A DNA stretch of 64,000 nucleotides from an uncultured Pelagibacteraceae bacterium (GTDB lineage Bacteria > Pseudomonadota > Alphaproteobacteria > Pelagibacterales > Pelagibacteraceae): contig CACEXM010000001.1 in NCBI GenBank assembly GCA_902563555.1, positions 62,001-126,000 on the forward strand, read 5' to 3'. The position numbers and the translations under genes were made by a program. This document shows positions 39,862 to 46,733 of this stretch, one piece after another. Below the pieces are notes generated by a model that was given only the letters and a program-made list of their open reading frames with translations, did not search any database and had not been told where the DNA came from. Each line of letters begins with the position of its first letter. Positions within the stretch are counted from its first letter, which is position 1.

Positions 39862-40962
39862 TTATATATTAAATTTTCTTTTTAGATGCTTAATTTTTCC
39901 TTCAGTACTATCATAATCTATATAACAACCTTGAAGAAATCTATTACCCTCATTAGCATTAAAGGATGTCCTTCCATGAAGAAGTCGATAATTGTCCATC
40001 ATTAATAGATCTCCCGGAAGAAGTTTAAACTCAATTCTATATTTGCTCGAATTATACAATTCAGAAATTTTATTTCTTGCCTTATAGTAAACATCTAATT
40101 TTTTTTTATCAATTAATGGAACAAAATCTAACCTTGGGCTAAATCTAATTTGTTTAAAATTCTTATTTTCATCTAATTCAATCATCTCAGCCCAATTCTC
40201 TAATATTACATCCTTATCTATAAATTGATATTTTACCTTTACTTCAGTTAAAATTTTGTAATATTCAGGATATTTTTCTTTTAATTCCTCTGTAACTGTA
40301 AAGCCATCTACCAAAGTAGAATGTCCACCTTCAACTGCATTTTCAATACAATGTAATATTTGAATACATGGAACAGGATTTCTATAAGGATTATCAGTAT
40401 GAGGTGCTAAAGGCAAAGATGTATAAGCTAGATCATTAGGATTGGGTTTTGATTTTACATTAAAGAATTCACCAAAATTTGTTCTCCTTATACTACCTAA
40501 AGAATTTGCGAATTTTACCAGGAAATTGTTTTCTGTCGGCACATTTTTGAAAATAATGAAACCATATTTATAGAAACTTATTAAAGCTTCATACATTATT
40601 TTTTCTTCAAATATATTTTCACTGAACTGAAAATTATTAAGATTTTTTAAAGAAGAATCCCATTTAGTTTTTTTGATAAATTTTATATCATTAATACCTG
40701 AATATTCTTCAAAGATACTTTGAATTGATATTTTTGTTTCAACTCCGTCATTAAAAGAAATCTCTAAAAATTTATCAGTCAAATTTACTTTATTTATTTT
40801 AATATTTTGATTGAGCGTTGTTGGATCAAACAATCTTTGTTTGGTACCTTTATCAACAAAATCTACACCGTTCACTCTTTCTCTCAACCAGAATGGGTGT
40901 ATTTCTTTTTTTAATCCTTGATTTTCAAAAAAAACTTTATTATCTGAAAGTTCAATTTTCAT
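39862..40962 (-). CDS. Gamma-butyrobetaine hydroxylase-like TauD/TfdA-family dioxygenase
   Basis: 366 aa. Seen: N-terminal DUF971-like domain (HPFWLRERVNGVDFVDKGTKQRLFDPTTL, about residues 22-50) followed by a TauD fold from about 115. Iron ligands His188 and Asp190 in APHTDNPYRNPVPCIQILHC, distal His329 in LLHGRTSF, and Arg331/Arg341 for 2OG. The HCIENAVEGGHSTLVDGF block is close to BBOX. Known reaction: hydroxylation of gamma-butyrobetaine to carnitine, or of related trimethylammonium compounds (trimethyllysine, trimethylaminoethylphosphonate). The N-domain has no Cys, so the zinc site of BBOX seems absent. Substrate is probably a quaternary amine, consistent with methylated-nitrogen metabolism here. 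Confidence 0.78.
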   Translation of the reverse strand: MKIELSDNKVFFENQGLKKEIHPFWLRERVNGVDFVDKGTKQRLFDPTTLNQNIKINKVNLTDKFLEISFNDGVETKISIQSIFEEYSGINDIKFIKKTKWDSSLKNLNNFQFSENIFEEKIMYEALISFYKYGFIIFKNVPTENNFLVKFANSLGSIRRTNFGEFFNVKSKPNPNDLAYTSLPLAPHTDNPYRNPVPCIQILHCIENAVEGGHSTLVDGFTVTEELKEKYPEYYKILTEVKVKYQFIDKDVILENWAEMIELDENKNFKQIRFSPRLDFVPLIDKKKLDVYYKARNKISELYNSSKYRIEFKLLPGDLLMMDNYRLLHGRTSFNANEGNRFLQGCYIDYDSTEGKIKHLKRKFNI

Positions 40963-41027
40963 AATGATTCTTATGATTATTTAAAATTTTACTTTAATCA
41001 ATACAAATTAGATTGTAATAGTCTCTT

Positions 41028-41834
41028 GTGATTAAATTAAAATCTTCAGAATATAAAAAATACTCTAAATTTCTTAATAATTTAGCAAATAAACTTACTA
41101 GATTTTATTTCTTAAAATTAAACAAGCCCTTTAAAGTTTCAAATAAGTTAAAGGGCACAGGTTATGATCCTGTTACTAATGCAGATATAGCTTTTGAAAA
41201 ATTTATAAGAAAAGAGATTAGTAATAAATTTCCCACTCATCAAATTATAGGTGAGGAATTTAAAAATAAAAAAACCAAAAGTGATTTTTCCTGGGTTATA
41301 GACCCAATAGATGGCACACGATCTTTCGTTATAGGTAACCCAACCTGGAGTAACCTCATTTCGTTAAATTTCAAAGGAATACCAATTTTAGGTCTTGCTA
41401 ATTTTCCAATTTTAAAAAAATATTATTTTAACGAAACAGATAAAGTTGCTTTTGTGTGTGAAAATGGAAATAAAAAAAGATTAAAAGTAAATAAAAAAGT
41501 AACTTTCGCAAATATGAAATTGTCGGCTGCATTTCATGGTAGCTTATCTTTAAACCAACAAAAAAAAATACCACAAATATTAAAACGAATGCAATTTCCG
41601 TGTGCTGATGCTCTGAGTTATTCTCATTTTGCTGAAGGAAAAATAGATATTGTCATTCAATGTGGAAATAAAATTTGGGATATTCATGCTTTAATTCCTA
41701 TAATTAGAGCGGCCGAAGGAATAGTTACCACTTGGAAAAATGAGGATCCAAAAAAAGCAGGAAACATTATTTGTGCGCCGAACAAAAAACTTCATAAAAG
41801 AATAGTGAAAATATTAAAACCTGTGGCTAAGTAG
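41028..41834 (+). CDS. Inositol monophosphatase-family phosphatase, possibly histidinol-phosphatase
   Basis: 268 aa, GTG start at 41028. Seen: GYDPVTNADIAFEKFIRKEI (about 45-64), the metal ligands in IIGEEF (Glu pair), DPIDGTRSFVIGNPTWSNLISL, and IWDIHALIPIIRAAEGIVTTW with the last Asp ligand. All catalytic blocks intact. The G-x-R-SF-I-G-NP-W form resembles the HisN-type histidinol-phosphatases of actinobacteria and alphaproteobacteria, and hisI is elsewhere in this window. Inositol or 3'-phosphoadenosine phosphatase are alternatives. It overlaps the SMR gene convergently by 8 bases. Confidence 0.82.
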   Translation: MIKLKSSEYKKYSKFLNNLANKLTRFYFLKLNKPFKVSNKLKGTGYDPVTNADIAFEKFIRKEISNKFPTHQIIGEEFKNKKTKSDFSWVIDPIDGTRSFVIGNPTWSNLISLNFKGIPILGLANFPILKKYYFNETDKVAFVCENGNKKRLKVNKKVTFANMKLSAAFHGSLSLNQQKKIPQILKRMQFPCADALSYSHFAEGKIDIVIQCGNKIWDIHALIPIIRAAEGIVTTWKNEDPKKAGNIICAPNKKLHKRIVKILKPVAK

Positions 41835-42162
41835 CCTTGCCAAGTGTGTTGAGTAAAATTACACCAATAATAATTAATATTATTCCTATAATTCCATAGA
41901 GATTTGGGATTTGATTGTATTTAAACACGCCAAATAAAGTTACTGCAGTAATAGTTAATCCGCCATAAGTTGCATAAGTGAAACCAACTGGAATAATATT
42001 CATTGATTTAGATAAACAAAAAATACAAGCAACTATTGATATTACACAAAAAATTGTTGGGCCAATATTTGTAAATCCATTAGTTGATTTTAAAAAACCA
42101 TTCGAAGTTATGCCTAAGATAATTGCCAATAGAAGAAATATATATCCTGACAAATTACTCAT
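41827..42162 (-). CDS. Small multidrug resistance (SMR/EmrE)-family protein
   Basis: 111 aa, four hydrophobic segments. Seen: N-terminal LSGYIFLLLAIILGITSNGFLKSTNGFTN in the position of the membrane-embedded Glu helix, where EmrE has Glu14 and this protein appears to have Ile/Gly/Thr rather than the catalytic Glu. Then SVVACIFCLSKSMNIIPVGFTYATYGGLTITAVTLFG and ILIIIGVILLNTLGK. The GFTYATYGG-T motif is SMR-like. The missing catalytic Glu suggests a guanidine-, lipid- or other non-drug-exporting relative, so transport by proton exchange is doubtful. First of the minus-strand run with DUF2798. Confidence 0.7.
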   Translation of the reverse strand: MSNLSGYIFLLLAIILGITSNGFLKSTNGFTNIGPTIFCVISIVACIFCLSKSMNIIPVGFTYATYGGLTITAVTLFGVFKYNQIPNLYGIIGIILIIIGVILLNTLGKAT

Positions 42163-42176
42163 ATTCTAAAATATAA

Positions 42177-42401
42177 TTATTTAGTTATTTTATCTACAAA
42201 TTTTTTAATAGGTGGGCCAAGTATAAGAGCAGCTATGATTGCTATCGGTAAACTTATCATCCAAGCTTTTAGGAATCTGGTGATATAATCTTTATCCATA
42301 CCAGTATTAATATAAGTAATAATAAGGGTCATAAGCAAACTCATGCCAAAGCCCATAATTAAGATAAAGATAAGATCAAAGTATTTTTTTGAAAATATCA
42401 T
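42177..42401 (-). CDS. DUF2798-family membrane protein
   Basis: 74 aa, two hydrophobic segments (about 7-30 and 46-66). Seen: FDLIFILIMGFGMSLLMTLIITYINTGMDKDYITRFLKAWMISLPIAIIAALILGPPIKKFVDKI, with the conserved-type M-x-x-x-M-s-x-x-N/T-x-G- and W-x-x-x-x-x-x-A-x-P pattern of DUF2798. Function unknown. ATG overlaps the stop of the DsbA-like isomerase gene (ATGA at 42398-42401), so they are read together. Confidence 0.7.
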   Translation of the reverse strand: MIFSKKYFDLIFILIMGFGMSLLMTLIITYINTGMDKDYITRFLKAWMISLPIAIIAALILGPPIKKFVDKITK

Positions 42402-42982
42402 TTTTTAAAAAATTTAATTGCATCTTCCATCCTATCATCACCCCAAAATATTTCATTTTTAACAACAAAAGAGGGACTACCAAAGATTTTATTTTCTCTT
42501 GCAGAATTTGTGTTGGCTAAGTATTTATCTTCAATTAATTTTGTTTTTGCTTCAGATATTATCTCATCCTTATTGAGTTTTAATTCTTTACATACTTCAG
42601 AAATACTTGGCTCTATCGCTGGTTCTTTACCCTCTTGAAACCATTTCTTATACGTCAGTCTCACATAATCCACACCCCAACTTTTATCTAATCCAAGAAT
42701 TGCAACTTGATTTGCTAAATCAAATTCAGATAGTGGGTAGGGCACAGGAGTTTTAGCAAAAAAACCATAACCCTCAGCCCGTCTTTCAATATCTCTCCAC
42801 ATGTAATTTACTTTATTAAGCTTATCCTTTGGAAATGGAATATTATTCATTTCTTTCATAATTACCCGAACGCTAAAAGGTTTCCAATTAAAACTGACTT
42901 GATGATTTTTTTCAACATCAAGTATTCTAGTGACTGCTAAATAAGTATATGTGCTTCCAATTGAGAAATAAAAGTCAATCAT
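42398..42982 (-). CDS. 2-hydroxychromene-2-carboxylate isomerase / DsbA-like thioredoxin-fold protein
   Basis: 194 aa. Seen: N-terminal IDFYFSIGSTYTYLAVTRIL (where DsbA has F-x-x-x-x-C-P-w, here S-I-G-S-T-Y, as in the HCCA isomerase/GST-kappa group), NWKPFSVRVIMKEMNN, NYMWRDIERRAEGYGF, and the C-terminal SARENKIFGSPSFVVKNEIFWGDDRMEDAIKF. The G-x-P-x-F-V block is the cis-Pro strand. No catalytic Cys pair, so it is not an oxidoreductase but an isomerase or GST-like enzyme, probably glutathione-dependent. Substrate unknown; relatives act in aromatic degradation. Confidence 0.82.
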   Translation of the reverse strand: MIDFYFSIGSTYTYLAVTRILDVEKNHQVSFNWKPFSVRVIMKEMNNIPFPKDKLNKVNYMWRDIERRAEGYGFFAKTPVPYPLSEFDLANQVAILGLDKSWGVDYVRLTYKKWFQEGKEPAIEPSISEVCKELKLNKDEIISEAKTKLIEDKYLANTNSARENKIFGSPSFVVKNEIFWGDDRMEDAIKFFKK

Positions 42983-42988
42983 TTACTT

Positions 42989-43309
42989 TTATTTTGACAT
43001 AGGAGTAGCGCCAGTCTCCAAACTTATAATCTTTCCATCTTTGTATTTATAAACTGCCATTACTGCTTCAACATTCCCATCATTAAATGTAACAATTGAA
43101 TGGTGAACTCCAACTTCATCATTTTCATAGACTACTCTTGCTTTATCTTGGTTTATATCACCACTCATTGCCCATTTTATAACATCAGTTTTACCTATGG
43201 TATTTCCTGACTTATGCATTGTGAATTTAAAGTCATCATGCAAAAGTTCATTCATAATTGACTCATCTTTATTATTAATTGCATTCGTATATTTCTCTAA
43301 TATCGACAT
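42989..43309 (-). CDS. SnoaL/NTF2-like small protein
   Basis: 106 aa. Seen: SILEKYTNAINNKDESIMNELLHDDFKFTMHKSG and VKWAMSG--NQDKARVVYENDEVGVHHSIVTFNDGNVEAVMAVYKYKDGKIISLETGATPM, the helix-then-sheet cone of the NTF2/SnoaL fold. AAGGAG lies 8 bases before the ATG on the minus strand. Function unknown; such proteins are small cyclases, isomerases or ligand-binding proteins. It sits between the DUF1330 and DsbA-like genes, 1 and 6 bases away. Confidence 0.75.
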   Translation of the reverse strand: MSILEKYTNAINNKDESIMNELLHDDFKFTMHKSGNTIGKTDVIKWAMSGDINQDKARVVYENDEVGVHHSIVTFNDGNVEAVMAVYKYKDGKIISLETGATPMSK

Positions 43310-43310
43310 T

Positions 43311-43598
43311 TTAAACTCCTTTAATTATTATTCCATTACTGACTGAATTGTCTAAACGGATTTTTTTAATTGGTTTATACTCATCTGAACTATACCACTC
43401 TAAAGCTTTTTCGTAACTTGGAAATTTAATAATAATTGTTCTGGGATATGTCCAAACACCTTCAATTACTTTGGATTCACCACCTCTGACAATATATTCA
43501 CCTCCAAATTTTTTAGCTATTGGTGTTACCTTCTGAACGTATTCTTTATATTCTTCAGGTTTTTTTATTTCTATATTAAAAATAACAAAACCTGGCAT
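43311..43598 (-). CDS. DUF1330-family protein (dimeric alpha-beta barrel)
   Basis: 95 aa. Seen: PGFVIFNIEIKKPEEYKEYVQKVTPIAKKFGGEYIVRGGESKVIEGVWTYPRTIIIKFPSYEKALEWYSSDEYKPIKKIRLDNSVSNGIIIKGV, which contains the whole DUF1330 pattern (Y-x-x-x-x-x-p-x-x-x-x-G-G-x-x-x-r-G-g, F-P-s-x-x-x-A-x-x-W-Y-x-S-x-e-Y). Function unknown. Its ATG overlaps the stop (TAATG) of a 23-codon ORF lying before it, so translation is probably coupled to that leader. Confidence 0.85.
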   Translation of the reverse strand: MPGFVIFNIEIKKPEEYKEYVQKVTPIAKKFGGEYIVRGGESKVIEGVWTYPRTIIIKFPSYEKALEWYSSDEYKPIKKIRLDNSVSNGIIIKGV

Positions 43599-43669
43599 TA
43601 AAGATCATTTAAACCACATTCTATTAAACTTACAAACGATAGCTGACTTCTGACTTCCATTGCGATCAT
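43598..43669 (-). CDS. 23-residue ORF translationally coupled to the DUF1330 gene
   Basis: Seen: AAAGGAGTGATAATG on the minus strand gives a strong ribosome-binding site for ATG at 43669; the frame MIAMEVRSQLSFVSLIECGL then NDL ends at TAA, and TAATG is shared with the DUF1330 start. A leader or small regulatory peptide is likely because the DUF1330 gene has no Shine-Dalgarno site of its own, so its translation depends on this ORF. The peptide itself shows no motif. Not recognised. Confidence 0.5.
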   Translation of the reverse strand: MIAMEVRSQLSFVSLIECGLNDL

Positions 43670-43685
43670 TATCACTCCTTTGATG

Positions 43686-44102
43686 TTAAACGTAGATTTT
43701 ATCTGCTAACCCGTAACAAAGTAAAGCACTTAAAATTGTCAAAAATAAAGGTGCGTAAATTGCTTCATCAGAAGTTTTGTCGGTATGTCCAAGTTTATTT
43801 ATCTTAGTACTATAAAAACCAACTATAAATGCTGATAGGTTTTGTAAAAACACAAGATTAAAAAACCCCCAAGTAGCTTCTACACCATTTGGTCTTATAA
43901 ATCCTATGTAAATAGCCATCGCAGTCGAGCCAAAAAATATAGAACCAAAAAATCTAACAATACCTGCGCCCGTGTCATGCATTCCATATTGATTTAAAAA
44001 AGACTGCGTTTGAAACACACACCTAAATCCATAGTAAGCAAAACCTGCAAAGTGGATTATAAATAAAGTTAAATAGATTATTCCATTAAATTTTTCTAAC
44101 AT
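43686..44102 (-). CDS. Four-helix membrane protein of unknown function
   Basis: 138 aa, hydrophobic segments at about 8-28, 50-68, 76-96 and 116-134. Seen: NGIIYLTLFIIHFAGFAYYGFRCVFQTQSFLNQYGMHDTGAGIVRFFGSIFFGSTAMAIYIGF and NLVFLQNLSAFIVGFYSTKINKLGHT. No family recognised, though the layout resembles small DUF4345-type proteins. It sits in the run of small genes, with a moderate ribosome-binding site. The location suggests the membrane partner of the soluble neighbours. Confidence 0.6.
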   Translation of the reverse strand: MLEKFNGIIYLTLFIIHFAGFAYYGFRCVFQTQSFLNQYGMHDTGAGIVRFFGSIFFGSTAMAIYIGFIRPNGVEATWGFFNLVFLQNLSAFIVGFYSTKINKLGHTDKTSDEAIYAPLFLTILSALLCYGLADKIYV

Positions 44103-44115
44103 TGATTAAAATCCT

Positions 44116-44424
44116 TTAACTAAATATTGGTCTAATCTCATCTTCAATAGTACCTTCTATTGCAACTTCTTTTAATTGCTCTAAAAGTTTAATATATTCA
44201 GGATCTGCAGACATGTTAGCGTCAGCATCATTATTACCTTCAAACATGGGTCCAATTAAAGTCTCCCTTATGGTTCTTGGGTCTCCACCCATTTGAAAAG
44301 AAAAATAAACATCATGGTTAGGATAATGTTTTTTTCTAACTGCCGCTAAACCTTTTCCTATTTCCATTGCTTTTCCTAGGCCATCATCTTTTACCCTCAT
44401 CGTTCTAGTATAAATTACCTTCAT
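44116..44424 (-). CDS. Small barrel-like soluble protein of the ABM/NIPSNAP type
   Basis: 102 aa. Seen: MKVIYTRTMRVKDDGLGKAMEIGKGLAAVRKKHYPNHDVYFSFQMGGDPRTIRETLIGPMF, followed by MSADPEYIKLLEQLKEVAIEGTIEDEIRPIF. The strand-helix-strand-strand-helix order and the Y-x-r-x-x-x-x-x-x-x-x-G-x-x-A-x-x-r pattern suggest the ferredoxin-like ABM fold. GTGAGGAAAAACA supplies a ribosome-binding site. A short 11-codon ORF (44456-44421) just upstream overlaps its start by ATGA. Function not recognised. Confidence 0.55.
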   Translation of the reverse strand: MKVIYTRTMRVKDDGLGKAMEIGKGLAAVRKKHYPNHDVYFSFQMGGDPRTIRETLIGPMFEGNNDADANMSADPEYIKLLEQLKEVAIEGTIEDEIRPIFS

Positions 44425-44458
44425 TGTTTTTCCTCACTCGGTAAAAATTTAGGCATTT

Positions 44459-44749
44459 TTATTTAGCATTAAAATCTATAACATCATCTGTACACTCAAC
44501 AAATTTATGAGGTTCGAAGAAATCGTTCATAGACTCTAACTGTTTATTAATTGCATCTGGATCAGTACCTTTCCACCAACAATACATTGTTAGATTGTCT
44601 CCAGGTGTATTCCAGCTCATTTGGCACTTTGCACTATCACTTGTCATTGCTTTAGTCATATCTTCCATAGACATTGAACCAGTAACTTCTATCATTTTAG
44701 CTTTTGCTTCTTTTGACTTAAAAGTGTGTGTTACTATATAGTTTTTCAT
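44459..44749 (-). CDS. Small soluble protein, DUF4242/ABM-like
   Basis: 96 aa. Seen: MKNYIVTHTFKSKEAKAKMIEVTGSMSMEDMTKAM, QMSWNTPGDNLTMYCWWKGTDPDAINKQLESMNDFFEPHKFVECTDDVIDF. The N-terminal Y-IVTHTFKS strand and the M-Y-CWW-G strand with the following helix fit a ferredoxin-like barrel half, as in DUF4242-type proteins. AGAAAGGAAAAAAA gives a ribosome-binding site. No signal peptide. Function unknown; it may bind a small ligand or metal (Cys, His, Trp-rich face). Confidence 0.55.
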   Translation of the reverse strand: MKNYIVTHTFKSKEAKAKMIEVTGSMSMEDMTKAMTSDSAKCQMSWNTPGDNLTMYCWWKGTDPDAINKQLESMNDFFEPHKFVECTDDVIDFNAK

Positions 44750-44764
44750 TTTTTTCCTTTCTAT

Positions 44765-44971
44765 TTAACTTTTAAAAAGAGCAAGAGCTTCATTTAAAAA
44801 TTTTTCAGATTTAGCATGGTCACCATTATTATGGGCATCCATACCCTGATCTTTAAGTTCTTGAGCTTTTTTAATTTTTTCATCAATATTTTTAGCCAAC
44901 ATTGGACATGAACCTGCGTATGCAGAGCTAACAAATAAGACCAAACAAAGTGTTAATATTATTTTTTTCAT
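44765..44971 (-). CDS. Exported 68-residue helical protein
   Basis: Seen: signal peptide MKKIILTLCLVLFVSSAYAG (cleavage after AYA), then a mature chain of about 48 residues, KNIDEKIKKAQELKDQGMDAHNNGDHAKSEKFLNEALALFKS, with the N-D/G-x-H-x-x-x-x-x-x-L-x-x-A-x-x-L pattern of a single TPR-like helix pair. AAGGAGTATAA precedes the ATG, a strong site. No family recognised. Exported, so a periplasmic adaptor or ligand-binding helper is possible. Confidence 0.6.
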   Translation of the reverse strand: MKKIILTLCLVLFVSSAYAGSCPMLAKNIDEKIKKAQELKDQGMDAHNNGDHAKSEKFLNEALALFKS

Positions 44972-44980
44972 TTATACTCC

Positions 44981-45271
44981 TTATAAATTTACTTCAGATA
45001 GTTCATATAATTTAGCACTCTCTACACATTCTGCGTAAATAGCTTTCGCGGTAGAATTATTCCCAGTTACAAATTCTTTCATTCCAGCTTCATTATGAAC
45101 ATTCACTTTAAATAACATTCCACTTTTATCTGGTATCATAGCGCCAACAGTTTTTTCTGGATAGGCAACACTTTTTCTAACACCCATTCCTTCATCTGAT
45201 TGCATCCAACCCATGAAAGTTTCTAATTTACCTTCTTTAAGTTTAAGATGAACTAACATTTCTTTTTCCAT
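44981..45271 (-). CDS. Small soluble protein, ABM-like
   Basis: 96 aa. Seen: EKEMLVHLKLKEGKLETFMGWMQSDEGMGVRKSVAYPEKTVGAMIPDKSGMLFKVNVHNEAGMKEFVTGNNSTAKAIYAECVESAKLYELSEV. A strand-helix-strand-strand-helix-strand order fits the ferredoxin-like barrel. AAAGGAGAAAAAAA sits before the ATG. Function unknown. This is one of at least three such folds in the run, which argues for a common role in handling a small hydrophobic or reactive compound. Confidence 0.55.
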   Translation of the reverse strand: MEKEMLVHLKLKEGKLETFMGWMQSDEGMGVRKSVAYPEKTVGAMIPDKSGMLFKVNVHNEAGMKEFVTGNNSTAKAIYAECVESAKLYELSEVNL

Positions 45272-45292
45272 TTTTTTCTCCTTTTTTTTGAA

Positions 45293-45664
45293 TTAATACA
45301 AAGTTTGAACTACTTTTTTAACTCTTTCAGCTCCATTAGGAACTAAAGCTTCAACAAATGTATGACATTTTTCAGTTTTAGCTTTGTCGTATTTTGAACC
45401 GTAATGTTTATCTACAGCTTTGTTTACTCCAGCATCCCAATCTTTTTCTGGAATACCTATTTCAAGAGCATATGTTTTTAAAACTTTTACAGTTGAAATA
45501 GATTTTTCTTTCATGCCGTATTCAAATTTTTCACCTGATGGCAGGAAATAGTTGGCCATATAAATTCCAACACAATCCCAAGCTTTAGATTTATCTTCAT
45601 TACTCATATCTGCATAAGCAGAAGTAAAAGCAAAAAAAGACAAGATTAAAATTATTTTCTTCAT
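45293..45664 (-). CDS. Exported protein of unknown function, first gene of the small-protein run
   Basis: 123 aa. Seen: signal peptide MKKIILILSFFAFTSAYA (cleavage before DMS), and a mature domain AWDCVGIYMANYFLPSGEKFEYGM, AGVNKAVDKHYGSKYDKAKTEKCHTFVEALVPNG with two Cys (in DCVG and EKCHT) that could form a disulfide. GAGGTTCT precedes the ATG. No family recognised. It starts just after a terminator/palindrome that ends cysEK, so the promoter of the run must lie within about 60 bases upstream. Confidence 0.6.
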   Translation of the reverse strand: MKKIILILSFFAFTSAYADMSNEDKSKAWDCVGIYMANYFLPSGEKFEYGMKEKSISTVKVLKTYALEIGIPEKDWDAGVNKAVDKHYGSKYDKAKTEKCHTFVEALVPNGAERVKKVVQTLY

Positions 45665-45696
45665 AGAACCTCAAATTTAATTATTTTAATTTAAAA

Positions 45697-45716
45697 ATGT
45701 AACTGTTTTGTTACAT
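45697..45716 (-). terminator. Palindrome between cysK and the small-protein run: terminator and possible operator
   Basis: Seen: ATGTAAC (45697-45703) and GTTACAT (45710-45716), loop of 6, followed on the minus strand by five T. That is a plausible intrinsic terminator for cysEK. The inner symmetry TGTAAC-N6-GTTACA also fits a TGT-N12-ACA two-fold site of the kind bound by PpsR/CrtJ-type or other dimeric regulators, and it lies just upstream of the first gene of the small-protein run. Both roles can hold together. Confidence 0.5.
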
Positions 45717-45731
45717 GCCTGATATGCGATA

Positions 45732-46733
45732 TTATAACCAGCTAGGTACAGGTAAGTTTTTTTCCTTTAAAAATGATTTATTAAACATCTTAGAGTTGTA
45801 TTTATCTGATTTATCACAAAGAATAGTTACGATTGTTTTTCCTGGCCCAAGTTCTTTTCCAAGTCTAATTGCACCAGCGATATTTATTCCACAACTTGTT
45901 CCTAAACTTAGACCTTCATTTTGAATTAGGTCATAAAGTATGGGCAATGCTTCGTGATCGTCAATGGAATATGCATCATCAATTTTTGCGTTCTCAAAAT
46001 TTTTTGTTATTCTACTTGAGCCAATCCCTTCAGTAATTGATCCACCTTCAGATTTTAATTTACCGTTTTTAATATAATTGTAAAGTGCTGATCCTTTAGG
46101 ATCGGAAAGATAAATTTTAACATTTTTATTCTTTTCTTTTAAAGCATTACTTACACCAGAAATTGTACCACCTGTTCCAGATGAACAAACAAAACCATCA
46201 ACTTTACCTTCAGTTTGTTCCCAAATTTCCTTTCCTGTTCCTTCATAATGTCCTTTAGCATTAGCAACATTATCGAATTGATTGGCCCAGACAACACCAT
46301 TATTATTAGTTGGTCTTAACTCATCTGCTAGACGTCCAGCAATCTTAACAAAATTATTTTCGTCTTTATATGGCTTTGCAGGTACTAATCTTAATTCTGC
46401 CCCTAGATTTTTTATTGTATCTTTTTTTTCTTGAGTTTGATTATCATTCATTACAATTATTGTTTTATAACCAAGTGAATTCCCTATCAAACCTAATCCA
46501 ATTCCGGTATTACCCGCAGTACCTTCAACAACAATACCACCTTTAGAAATTAATTTTTTTTCTTGTGCGTCTTTAAGTAATGAGAGCGCAGCTCTATCTT
46601 TGACAGACCCGCCAGGATTCATAAATTCTGCTTTACCATAAATGTTACATCCTGTTAATTCAGAGGCAGCTTTAAGTTTGATTAATGGAGTATTACCAAT
46701 TGAATCAATAAATGTATTTCTAATATGAACCAT
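45732..46733 (-). CDS. cysK: Cysteine synthase (O-acetylserine sulfhydrylase)
   Basis: 333 aa. It joins O-acetylserine and sulfide to give cysteine with PLP. Seen: IGNTPLIKLKAASELTGCNIYGKAEFMNPGGSVKDRAALSLL with the Schiff-base Lys45 in GGSVKDR, the loop VEGTAGNTGIGLGLI (residues 69-83), GTGGTISGVSNALKEKNK, and LIQNEGLSLGTSCGINIAGAI binding the phosphate. EGTAGNTG replaces the usual T-SGNTG of CysK, the form seen in the CysK/CBS-like branch of alphaproteobacteria, so cystathionine beta-synthase activity is an alternative. Overlaps cysE by one base in one operon. Confidence 0.9.
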   Translation of the reverse strand: MVHIRNTFIDSIGNTPLIKLKAASELTGCNIYGKAEFMNPGGSVKDRAALSLLKDAQEKKLISKGGIVVEGTAGNTGIGLGLIGNSLGYKTIIVMNDNQTQEKKDTIKNLGAELRLVPAKPYKDENNFVKIAGRLADELRPTNNNGVVWANQFDNVANAKGHYEGTGKEIWEQTEGKVDGFVCSSGTGGTISGVSNALKEKNKNVKIYLSDPKGSALYNYIKNGKLKSEGGSITEGIGSSRITKNFENAKIDDAYSIDDHEALPILYDLIQNEGLSLGTSCGINIAGAIRLGKELGPGKTIVTILCDKSDKYNSKMFNKSFLKEKNLPVPSWL

